DNA of 64,000 nt, taken from the NCBI RefSeq assembly GCF_001428845.1, contig NZ_LMIU01000023.1, forward strand, positions 248,001 to 312,000, read 5' to 3'. This stretch comes from Achromobacter sp. Root83. Its GTDB lineage: Bacteria; Pseudomonadota; Gammaproteobacteria; Burkholderiales; Burkholderiaceae_B. Positions 47,643-55,248 of this stretch are shown piece after piece; position 1 is the first letter of the stretch, and each line of letters starts with the position of its first letter. The notes below the pieces were generated by a model. It searched no databases, was not told the DNA's origin, and worked only from the letters and a program-made list of their open reading frames with translations. The position numbers and the translations under genes are program-made.

Positions 47643-48029
47643 CGAGGTCTCCATTACGGTCCTTTCATCTCCTCCCTCTTCTCCTTCTCCTTTCTTGCTC
47701 CATCGCGATGAGACTTGATGGCAAGGAACATGCAGGTGCCCAACACGAGGAGCTTGAACGTACCGAAGACTAAGGGGACCCAAAAATCCATCATTTCCTC
47801 TAAACGCTGCTTCCGCAGCTTCATTTACTACTCGTGGGCCAGGCAAAGACGTGGATTGCTTGAAGGACTGGCAACGCCGAACGAGGTCAGGAGTGGTCGG
47901 AGCGAACCTTGTACCCCTACAAACTTCCAAATTTTACCGCTAAAATCCATACAAGAAGTTGAATCCTCCAGCTTGTACGTTTTTTTGCCGTGCAAAATTG
48001 GTGAAAAACCCATACATCAAGATAAAGAC
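47643..48029. other. 387-bp region between hipA and the MocR-type gene
   Basis: Apart from the small minus-strand ORF at 47654-47794, no gene is visible. Bases 47795-48029 are relatively AT-rich and must contain the promoter of the MocR-type gene. A frame stays open on the + strand from 47715 into that gene, but its peptide there has no family resemblance. Confidence 0.55.
47654..47794 (-). CDS. Small single-helix membrane protein candidate, 46 residues
   Basis: This minus-strand ORF begins MMDFWVPLVFGTFKLLVLGT and has one membrane helix (about residues 5-27), followed by a strongly charged cytoplasmic tail of alternating Lys, Glu and Arg. GAGGA lies directly before the first ATG, a good ribosome site for the second. 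A hydrophobic segment, positive-inside tail and ribosome site together make it a credible small protein. It converges on hipA with 11 bp between stops. I do not recognise a named family. Confidence 0.5.
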   Translation of the reverse strand: MMDFWVPLVFGTFKLLVLGTCMFLAIKSHRDGARKEKEKREEMKGP

Positions 48030-49439
48030 ATGTCTCTCTCGCGTCGCCTTAAAAAAGCAAACATGTCTTGGGTGCGCCCCATTACCGCACGCTCGGGCTC
48101 TCGATACCAGCAAATCGCCACGCAAATCCTTACCGCGGTGGAGGACGGTGTGCTTCGGCCAGGCGACCGCCTGCCCCCGCAGCGCGAACTCGCCCAGACA
48201 TTGGGAGTCGACCTCACGACCGTCACTCGTGCGTACGCGGAAGTTCGCCAGAAAGGGATCTTGGAAGCCCAAGGGGCTGGTGGGACCTATGTGGCCTATT
48301 CCGGGTTGGAAGCAGGCGGGACGATTGATCTGGGAATGAACATCCCTCCATTGCTCAACAGTGCCGAGTTTTCGCACATGCTTGCGCAAGGCAGTGGCAC
48401 GACGCAGGTAGCGGCAAGCTCGATGGATCTGATGAGCTATCACGTGGGTGCGGGCGCCCATCGGCATCGTGTGGCCGGGGCGAAATGGCTGCAGCCGATG
48501 ACTGGCAACACGGACATCGAGCGGATCGTGGTTTGCCCTGGCGCTCAAACCGCTATCGCGGCACTGCTTCTGGCCAAGAGCCAGTCCGGAGATGCCATTG
48601 CTTGCGATGAGTTGACCTACCCAGGCTTCCTGGCCGCAGCCCGCTTGCTCCAGCGCCTGGCCGTAGGGGTGAAGGCAGATGAGTTCGGAATGGATCCCGT
48701 CGACCTCGAGCGCGTGTGCGAACAACATCGTCCCGCAATGCTGTACTTGAATCCGACGATTCAGAACCCGACTGCGCTGACGCTCTCCACCGAGCGGCGA
48801 ACAGAGCTGCTGCGTGTTGCAGCGAAATATGCGCTGCCCGTCATTGAAGATGATCCTTACTGGCTGTTGGCCGAGCGTCCGCCGAGCACGATGTTTTCAT
48901 TGGCCGCCAACACGTCTTCGACTCCGGTTTACTACGTCTCGACGCTATCTAAATGCATAGCACCAGGCCTTCGAACCGCTTACCTGGTCGTACCTGCCGG
49001 TGAGCCGTTAAGTCCAGTGCTTGATGCCCTGCGTTCACTGGCGCTGATGCCCACGCCCTGGATGACTGAAATGGCGTCGACCTGGATCGAGTCGGGCGCT
49101 GCCGTTCAATGGCTGGCACAGGTCAGGAGTGAGCTGCGGCATCGGCAAACCATCGCAGCATCGATCCTGCCGGGCAATATTCAGGCCGACCCGAATGGGC
49201 TTCACCTCTGGCTCCAGTTGCCGCGGCATATCGACTTCTACCGACTGACACAGACGGCGCTACAACAAGGTGTGAGTGTCACCGACTCGGAGTCATTTTC
49301 CACGGGGTCCTTCAGCCCCGTGGCGCTTCGTGTGTCATTGGGAGGAGCTATTGATCGAACTCGCCTGACGCACGGGCTGACGCGGCTGGCGGAGTTGCTC
49401 AAGGGCGATCTTGCCAGGCGGGTTTCAAGCGTTGTCTGA
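48030..49439 (+). CDS. MocR-type regulator (GntR domain fused to aminotransferase domain)
   Basis: The 469-residue protein has an N-terminal GntR winged helix (GDRLPPQRELAQTLGVDLTTVTRAYAEV in parts: LPPQRELAQTLGVDLTT, RAYAEVRQKG). A fold-type I aminotransferase domain follows, with the PLP lysine in STLSKCIAPGLRTAYLV near residue 310, and EDDPYWLL. These proteins use PLP as a sensor and regulate vitamin B6, GABA or transport genes. Start choice is uncertain: ATG at 48030 or 48063, neither with a strong ribosome site. No obvious target is adjacent. Codon use is less GC-biased than in the core genes. Confidence 0.88.
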   Translation: MSLSRRLKKANMSWVRPITARSGSRYQQIATQILTAVEDGVLRPGDRLPPQRELAQTLGVDLTTVTRAYAEVRQKGILEAQGAGGTYVAYSGLEAGGTIDLGMNIPPLLNSAEFSHMLAQGSGTTQVAASSMDLMSYHVGAGAHRHRVAGAKWLQPMTGNTDIERIVVCPGAQTAIAALLLAKSQSGDAIACDELTYPGFLAAARLLQRLAVGVKADEFGMDPVDLERVCEQHRPAMLYLNPTIQNPTALTLSTERRTELLRVAAKYALPVIEDDPYWLLAERPPSTMFSLAANTSSTPVYYVSTLSKCIAPGLRTAYLVVPAGEPLSPVLDALRSLALMPTPWMTEMASTWIESGAAVQWLAQVRSELRHRQTIAASILPGNIQADPNGLHLWLQLPRHIDFYRLTQTALQQGVSVTDSESFSTGSFSPVALRVSLGGAIDRTRLTHGLTRLAELLKGDLARRVSSVV

Positions 49440-49507
49440 CTTGCCTGGACGTTCAGTGTCACCCCCGCGACTTCGCGTGGCCGATAGATGCAGTGGCGCT
49501 GAAGGCC

Positions 49508-49717
49508 CTACTTCGTCGCGAGGAATGCCGCAACTAAAGCGTTCGCGTGCCCGTGACCGATCTGGTGCTGCGTCTTCAGGCGGTTGACGAGTTCCATGTG
49601 CTTCAGCGGACCCGCTTTCTGAAGAATATCCATCCAATGCGCTATCGGCTTGTCGTAGGTCTTTTCGATGGAAGGAAAATATGACGCAGGTCCTTTTACC
49701 TTGGATGTCTCGGCCAT
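49508..49717 (-). CDS. DUF4287 family protein
   Basis: The 69-residue protein matches DUF4287: ASYFPSIEKTYDKPIAHWMDIL followed in part by GPLKHMELVNRLKTQH and GHGHANALVAAF. The family is small, soluble and helical, of unknown function, and sometimes occurs as a domain fused to DUF5655. The ATG at 49717 has GGAG upstream; the open frame to 49870 has no family match. It converges on the MocR-type gene. Confidence 0.85.
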   Translation of the reverse strand: MAETSKVKGPASYFPSIEKTYDKPIAHWMDILQKAGPLKHMELVNRLKTQHQIGHGHANALVAAFLATK

Positions 49718-49894
49718 CGAGGGCTCCTTCAAAGGTGAGAATGGGTTCGTCCAAGGCTTGAGACCAATGCCCTGGCTCGCGGTATTCTGACCGAGTTGCG
49801 TGCCCCTGCCTAGGTGACTAGTTTCTTGGTCGACGACCGGCCTTATTTCACGCTCAGGGTCGGCTATCAACCCGCCACCGCGGTCATTCTCGAT

Positions 49895-50605
49895 CTAAGC
49901 AGCCTGCAGCAAGTCCACCGCCAGCGCGTCGTCGAACGGAACCTCACCGAGAAACCCGCCACTGCTCACGGCGTCGCGCTGGTCCTCGATGGCGTGCGCG
50001 AAGATCACCGCCGGATCCGCCTCCAGCCTGTCGTATAGCCGCTGCAGGTTGGGATAGTCGCGGCGGTCGACAACCTGGTGGTATTCGTTCCATCGTGCGA
50101 TGCCGATGAAGTACGCGTCGGCCACGGTGCGGTGGTCGCCCATCAGCCAGGGCTGGTCGCCCAGCATCGTCGAAAGATCGGTGTGAACCTTTTGCACCTT
50201 GGCGCGGGCGAACTCGGTCAATACGCGCTTCTCGGATTCATCGCTGCCATGCTCCAGCGCATACCACAGGGGCACGTACGCGCCGAAGAAGGACGTGTTG
50301 AGGAACGCCAGCGTCTGATTCAACTGATCGAACCCGGGTGTCCCTTGCTTATGCCCCAGGCCGAGGTCGATCCCGAGGGCGCCCAGGTGGTTGAGGATGG
50401 ACATACTCTCGCTGATCACATGGCCGCTCTCGGTTCGCAGGGTCGGCGTCTCGCCCACCGGGTTGATCTGCCGATAGGCGTCGCTGGTGACGGTTTCGGG
50501 CATTTCGATGCGGCTGAGCTGGTAGGGCCGGCCTAGCCATTCGAGCGCGACGATGGAACCAAATGAGCAGCCTGACGGCACGCCGTAGAAGAGGATGGGA
50601 GTCAT
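49895..50605 (-). CDS. Glutathione S-transferase family protein
   Basis: The 236-residue protein has the thioredoxin-like N-terminal domain (LFYGVPSGCSFGSIVALEWL, with Ser/Cys in the glutathione-activating position; NPVGETPTLRTESG, then the SES glutathione-binding pair ISESMSIL). It also has the all-helical C-terminal domain (QPWLMGDHRTVADAYFIGIARW). It probably conjugates or isomerises a small electrophile. It is divergent from a LysR gene that is likely its regulator. Confidence 0.9.
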   Translation of the reverse strand: MTPILFYGVPSGCSFGSIVALEWLGRPYQLSRIEMPETVTSDAYRQINPVGETPTLRTESGHVISESMSILNHLGALGIDLGLGHKQGTPGFDQLNQTLAFLNTSFFGAYVPLWYALEHGSDESEKRVLTEFARAKVQKVHTDLSTMLGDQPWLMGDHRTVADAYFIGIARWNEYHQVVDRRDYPNLQRLYDRLEADPAVIFAHAIEDQRDAVSSGGFLGEVPFDDALAVDLLQAA

Positions 50606-50693
50606 ATCAATGTCCTTGGTGAGTGAGCGGCGTTGTCATGTACCGCCCGGACAAGATATCTGAGTAGACTTTGGCCGTGTAGATGGCAATAAT

Positions 50694-50708
50694 TGGACTT
50701 ATCGTCCA
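50694..50708. promoter_or_regulatory. LysR-type operator between the GST and LysR genes
   Basis: TGGAC-TTATC-GTCCA is a 5-5-5 dyad with a T-N13-A outline, in the 120-bp divergent gap. Its position overlaps an alternative TTG start of the LysR gene, which argues for the downstream start at 50726. Confidence 0.5.
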
Positions 50709-50725
50709 CATACAGAGACTTTGTC

Positions 50726-51619
50726 TTGCTCAACCTCAACGATCTTGGGCTATTCGTGGCGGCGGTGGAACACCAGGGGTTTGCCGCCGCGTCGCGTCGT
50801 TTGGGTATTCCCAAATCCACCATCAGCAAGCGCGTGGCGATGCTGGAAGACGAGCTTGCCGTGCGGCTGATTCACCGTACCTCGCGCAACTTCGTGCTGA
50901 CCGATCTGGGCCGCGACTTCTACGAGCATGCGCAGGCTGCAATGATCGAGGTCGAAGCAGCCGAGGGTGTTGTGCGTCGCCGTCAGGCCGAACCCAGCGG
51001 CAGAGTGCGCATGACGGCCTCCGTGCCCGCCGCGCAGCTTTACCTGGCCGATAGCCTCCCGCTGTTGGCGGAGAAGTATCCGAAGCTGCAGTTGCAACTG
51101 CACGTCTCGGATCACTTCGTCGATATGCAACAGGGCGGGTTCGACATTGCCGTGCGCAGCCACTTCGCAGCCTTGCCCGATTCGGGCCTGGTGCAACGTC
51201 AGCTGATGATCGAGCCCATCATTCTGGTGACGTCGCCCGGCTACCTTGCCGAACACCCGCCGCTGCAGTCGCCTGTTGATCTCCAGCACCACGCGGGATT
51301 GATGGCGGGGCCGGGGGTGACAAGCTGGACGCTGTTCGACGACGGCGGGGAGCCCACGCAGGTATCCCCGCGCGTGGTCATGATCGCCGACGAATCCACG
51401 GTATTGTCCGGCGCCGCGGCCCGGGGCTTGGGGATAGCGTGCCTGCCCGAGCGGATGTGCCGGGATTTGATCGCGTCCGCGAGACTCGTGCGAATACTTC
51501 CGCAGTGGAACGCCGGCAGCGTCACCACCACACTGCTGATGCCGCATCGGCGCGGACAGCTTCCGGCCGTGCGAGCGGCGGTGGAGTTTCTTGTGGATCA
51601 GTTCCATCAGTTGCGCTGA
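50726..51619 (+). CDS. LysR-family transcription regulator
   Basis: The 297-residue protein has the LysR winged helix at its N-terminus (FVAAVEHQGFAAASRRLGIPKSTISKRVAMLEDEL in parts: GFAAASRRLGIPKSTISKRV) and a substrate-binding domain with PSGRVRMTASVPAAQLYLAD. Start codons are TTG in both candidates; 50726 is preferred because 50693 lies in the operator-like dyad and adds unrelated residues. It resembles the large CrgA/AaeR-like group that regulates an adjacent divergent gene, here the GST. Confidence 0.88.
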   Translation: MLNLNDLGLFVAAVEHQGFAAASRRLGIPKSTISKRVAMLEDELAVRLIHRTSRNFVLTDLGRDFYEHAQAAMIEVEAAEGVVRRRQAEPSGRVRMTASVPAAQLYLADSLPLLAEKYPKLQLQLHVSDHFVDMQQGGFDIAVRSHFAALPDSGLVQRQLMIEPIILVTSPGYLAEHPPLQSPVDLQHHAGLMAGPGVTSWTLFDDGGEPTQVSPRVVMIADESTVLSGAAARGLGIACLPERMCRDLIASARLVRILPQWNAGSVTTTLLMPHRRGQLPAVRAAVEFLVDQFHQLR

Positions 51620-51712
51620 TCGGGGTGCTGGCGATTTTGGCGACGGGAGGGTTTTTCTGTCGGGCGGGCTCTTGGCGCCGTGCCTGCCGATCTGTGTCGC
51701 AATCGCGCACGC

Positions 51713-53104
51713 TCACAGCTTCTGACGCGTCCCAGCCAAGAGCAGCACGATCAATGCGATGTCCACCAGCAGCAGGTTGCGCAGCAGCAGCCACGCCGCG
51801 TCAGGAGTCGTCGGCTCCGCGGTCTGGAACCGGGGTATCCGGGAAAAATCATCCTCCGACAATCCGCGATAGCTCATCACGCGCGGCACGAAGAATTCCC
51901 GCCACTCCTGTTCGTATCGGTCGACGTCGTCCATGAACGCGGCATGCCGCGCGACGCTGATGCCGGCGAGATGATCCGCCATTCCCAGCAGCGCCACCGG
52001 CGGAGCCAGCCAGATCCAGCGTTCCAGGAACGCTCCCTGGGCAAGGCGCTGTTGATCGAAGCTGCGCATCAAGGGGCGCAACTGCTGGTCCTGATGTTCG
52101 AACCTGGGCAGGAAGGTCACCGGCCAGGTATGGCCGTGCGAGATCAAGGGCGCTGATTCGGGGTGGCGGCCATACCAGCCTGCAAGCAACTCGGGCATGC
52201 GGACTTCCGCGTTTTGCTGGGCCCGGCGCAGGTCGACGATAGACGCCAGGCGCGAGGGCATCGGATGACGGGCGGCGGCCAGGCTTTCGAGACTGGCTGG
52301 CACCGCGTAGGTCAGCAGTAGCCACGTCGTCAGGGCAATCAGAAGCGCGGCGGCGGATGAAACCGGAAAACGCGCCAGCAGGCCGCACAGGGCGATCCAG
52401 AAAATGGCATAGGCCGCCAGGCACAACGTCCACCACACCATTGCCGGCCAGGCCGCGGCGCCCGCGTCGAGGGCCATGGATAGGCCGCAAGCCAGGGCGG
52501 GCGGCAGGATCAAGGCCGTGGCGCGGATGGCCAAGGCGGCATGAAAGGCCATCCAGGGCCGCGCTGCCTGGGCGCACACGGCACGCCAGACTCCTTGTTC
52601 CCGATCTTCCTGCACGGTGCCGGCACACCATCCGATCGCGACCAGGGGCAACAGCAGCGTGACGACCACGGCAAGATCGAACGCGCCATATTGACCGAGC
52701 GCGGGGTTGGATAGCGCGTCGCTTCGCCGCCCGTCCGCGTGGCGGCTTTCCACCGACACGGCGACGCGTGTGTTCAGGGTGTCATACCGGGACAGGCTGA
52801 GCGCCAGTCCCGGGGCCGTCGGCAGCTGGGCCAGGCCCGCCATGGAACGTCCCAGCGTAAAGGCCTGCATGGCAGCGCTCTTGTGATCCGGGGTCGCGCC
52901 GGGCTTTGCGGCGGCGTGTTGCGCCTGTTGAATCAGCGCGTCGCTGGCGGCTGCTTGCCGGACTTGGTCTTGTCGATGCTGTTGCGCGCCGAGCGTTGCC
53001 CAAATCGCGCTCAAGGCCAGGATGACCGAGTAGGCCGCCAGGATGGCCATGTTGGCGCGGCTGCGCCGAAAGCGCAGCCATTCCGCCCAGACAATGAGCC
53101 TCAT
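51713..53104 (-). CDS. ABC-2 type permease with DUF3526, second copy
   Basis: The 463-residue protein has a membrane helix near residues 18-38, a roughly 110-residue periplasmic loop, then five or six more helices, a second long loop, and a last helix at the C-terminus. This is the DUF3526/NosY-like ABC-2 layout. The ATG at 53104 overlaps the stop of the first permease gene (ATGA). With its partner it should form a heteromeric channel driven by the ATPase encoded upstream. It is last in the operon. Confidence 0.85.
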   Translation of the reverse strand: MRLIVWAEWLRFRRSRANMAILAAYSVILALSAIWATLGAQQHRQDQVRQAAASDALIQQAQHAAAKPGATPDHKSAAMQAFTLGRSMAGLAQLPTAPGLALSLSRYDTLNTRVAVSVESRHADGRRSDALSNPALGQYGAFDLAVVVTLLLPLVAIGWCAGTVQEDREQGVWRAVCAQAARPWMAFHAALAIRATALILPPALACGLSMALDAGAAAWPAMVWWTLCLAAYAIFWIALCGLLARFPVSSAAALLIALTTWLLLTYAVPASLESLAAARHPMPSRLASIVDLRRAQQNAEVRMPELLAGWYGRHPESAPLISHGHTWPVTFLPRFEHQDQQLRPLMRSFDQQRLAQGAFLERWIWLAPPVALLGMADHLAGISVARHAAFMDDVDRYEQEWREFFVPRVMSYRGLSEDDFSRIPRFQTAEPTTPDAAWLLLRNLLLVDIALIVLLLAGTRQKL

Positions 53105-54516
53105 GCTTTCCATCTCCGTGCCGCCAGGCATAAGGCGCCACCCGCCACGGCAGCCCACGCCGCCAGCCCCAGCAGGTCCAGCCAGGAGGCGCGCAGAGAG
53201 AACGCCAACGGGGGCGCCGTGTAGTGAAAGGGGCGCACGCTTTGCCAGACCGAATCCGCCGCGTACTGTGTTTCGAAAGAGACCTGCCCGGCCGTGTTGT
53301 CCTTGTCCCATTCGTCGATGGCGGTGTTGAAGTAACGGCGGTAATGTTCCGCCGCGTCTTCAAAGTGCCGTTGATGGGCAAGCGACGTTCCCGCCAGCGA
53401 TGCGGAAATCGCCGCAACGGGGATGGCCGGGCTGAACAGGCTGGCCGACCGCAGTATGTTCTGTTGTTGCGTGTAGCGCGCCCACAGTGCATCGAAATGG
53501 TAGGCATGGACCTTGTCGGCGTAGGCGTCGCGTTGCAAGCGCCGCGCGGCGTTCACGCCGACCGGCACCTCCTTGAGGGACGTGACGCCGTACTGGTGCA
53601 ACAGGCCGGCGTCGAAGTCGCGCAACTGCGTGGCCAGGTCCGGGTCGCCCGGCAGTCCGTGTTTGTAGTCGCGAGCGATGGCTGCCCAGAACGCTTGCGC
53701 CGAAGGCAGGGGAACCGCTCGCTGGGCAATGGCGCTTGCGGCGCGAGGCACTGCGAACACCGCAACGGCCCACACGATGATCAGCACGAACAGTGCGCCT
53801 CGCGTGCCACGGCTGAACGCGCCGATGGCCAGGCCGATCGCCGCCGAGAGGATGTAGTAGCCGGTGTAGACCAGCGCCACCCCCGCGACGCGAGGCAGCA
53901 TGTCCGCCGTTTGTCCGTGCCACAGCGCATCCGCGCCCAGCAACGCGAAGATCGGCAGGGTGATGGTCAGCAGGCCTGTGACAATGGCAAGCAGCTTGCC
54001 CGCCAGGATGGCGCGGTTGGACACGCCCATGCTTTGCAGCATGCGCAGGGTGCCCTGTTCCCGCTCCTGGGCGGCCAGGTTGAAGGCCAGCGCCATGAAC
54101 AGCAGGGGAAACAGGCTGATCAACAGAAACGCCGGGACGATCTGGCCGAAGCGGATGCTGGGCCCGCCGTCGGCGGCCGGGTCGAAGCGGGCCATATTGC
54201 GCCGATGGGGCTCCATCCAGATGGCCTGGCCCACGTAGGGCTGGATGCCGGGGTCGAAGGCGGACAGCGGCGCGTCGGGCTGGAACGCGTACATGCCAAA
54301 ATGCGCGCCGCGGTGCGGATGCTTGATGCCCTGGCGGTCCCATTGCTCCCGGGTCGTTTCGCCGATGGCGGCGCGCTCGGCCCGCAGCCGTTGTTGCTGC
54401 CCCATCGCGGCCAGGTAGACCATGATCCACATGGCCAGCAGTGCCAGGCACAGGATCAGCACGCGGCGGTCGCGGACCATGCCGGCCAGTTCTTTTCGGG
54501 CGATGGTGACGATCAC
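53101..54516 (-). CDS. ABC-2 type permease with DUF3526, first copy
   Basis: The 471-residue protein begins MIVTIARKELAGMVRDRRVL, typical for ABC-2 permeases. A helix follows, then a long periplasmic loop (about 40-125), and five helices containing the family motif AAQEREQGTLRMLQSMGVS near residue 150. A second large loop precedes a final helix. It overlaps the ATPase stop and the next permease start by 4 bp each. Permeases of this type act in export or envelope maintenance; the substrate is unknown. Confidence 0.87.
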   Translation of the reverse strand: MIVTIARKELAGMVRDRRVLILCLALLAMWIMVYLAAMGQQQRLRAERAAIGETTREQWDRQGIKHPHRGAHFGMYAFQPDAPLSAFDPGIQPYVGQAIWMEPHRRNMARFDPAADGGPSIRFGQIVPAFLLISLFPLLFMALAFNLAAQEREQGTLRMLQSMGVSNRAILAGKLLAIVTGLLTITLPIFALLGADALWHGQTADMLPRVAGVALVYTGYYILSAAIGLAIGAFSRGTRGALFVLIIVWAVAVFAVPRAASAIAQRAVPLPSAQAFWAAIARDYKHGLPGDPDLATQLRDFDAGLLHQYGVTSLKEVPVGVNAARRLQRDAYADKVHAYHFDALWARYTQQQNILRSASLFSPAIPVAAISASLAGTSLAHQRHFEDAAEHYRRYFNTAIDEWDKDNTAGQVSFETQYAADSVWQSVRPFHYTAPPLAFSLRASWLDLLGLAAWAAVAGGALCLAARRWKA

Positions 54517-55241
54517 GGCAGTTCCCGCGCTTGGGCGAGATAGGCGGCCTCTAGCTCCGCGTGGCTGATGCTGTGCTTGTCGAACTCGCTCACCAGGCGG
54601 CCAGCCCGCATGATGCCGATGCGATCGGCCACCTGAATGGCATTGAACAGATCATGCGTCGCCATGAGAATGCCCATCCCGTTCTGCGCCGCACGCTTGA
54701 GGTGAGCCGAGAAGTCGTTGGTGGCGGCCGGGTCCAGGCCCGACGTGGGTTCGTCCAGCAGCATGGCGATGGCGCCCTTGGCGTAGGCGATGGCCAGTCC
54801 CACCTTCTGCCGCATGCCCTTTGAATAGGCCTGCGTGCGCACGGCGTGGGCGTCGGCCTGCAGACCGGCTTGCGTCAGTCTGGCCGATGCGTCCGCCGTG
54901 GAAAGGCGCAGGCCGGCCAGCGCCGCAAAGTAGCGCAGGTTCTCCAGCCCTGTCAGGTAGGGGTACAGGGCGACATTCTCGGGCAGGTAGGAGACCAGGC
55001 CGCGGGCGGACCGGGGCCGTTGGTCGATCCGGGTTCCGCCGGCATGGACTTCGCCCGCGCTGGGTTGAACAAAGCCCAGGAAGACACTCAAGGTGGTGGA
55101 CTTGCCGGCGCCGTTGCCGCCCAGCAGCGCATAAATGCAGCCGGCTGGGACGGTCAGGGAAAGACGGTCGATGGCCTGTGTGGCGCCGTAGCGCACCGAC
55201 AGATTCCGCGCCTGCAGCGCGGCGGGCGTCGAGGAACTCAT
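54513..55241 (-). CDS. ABC transporter ATP-binding protein
   Basis: The 242-residue ATPase has Walker A GGNGAGKST near residue 40, the signature region YSKGMRQKVGLA (a diverged LSGGQ, common in CcmA/NosF-like ATPases), Walker B AIAMLLDEPTSGLD and the switch His in MATHDLF. It starts 7 bp after the TonB receptor stop. The ATG at 55241 is chosen because the N-terminal extension in the longer frame overlaps the receptor gene. Confidence 0.93.
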   Translation of the reverse strand: MSSSTPAALQARNLSVRYGATQAIDRLSLTVPAGCIYALLGGNGAGKSTTLSVFLGFVQPSAGEVHAGGTRIDQRPRSARGLVSYLPENVALYPYLTGLENLRYFAALAGLRLSTADASARLTQAGLQADAHAVRTQAYSKGMRQKVGLAIAYAKGAIAMLLDEPTSGLDPAATNDFSAHLKRAAQNGMGILMATHDLFNAIQVADRIGIMRAGRLVSEFDKHSISHAELEAAYLAQARELP

Positions 55242-55248
55242 ACGCGGT

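Noticed and set aside
47715-48030. N-terminal extension of the MocR-type protein from 47715
   Set aside because: The extra 105 residues have no similarity to the family, and part of the stretch is better explained by the opposite-strand small membrane protein.
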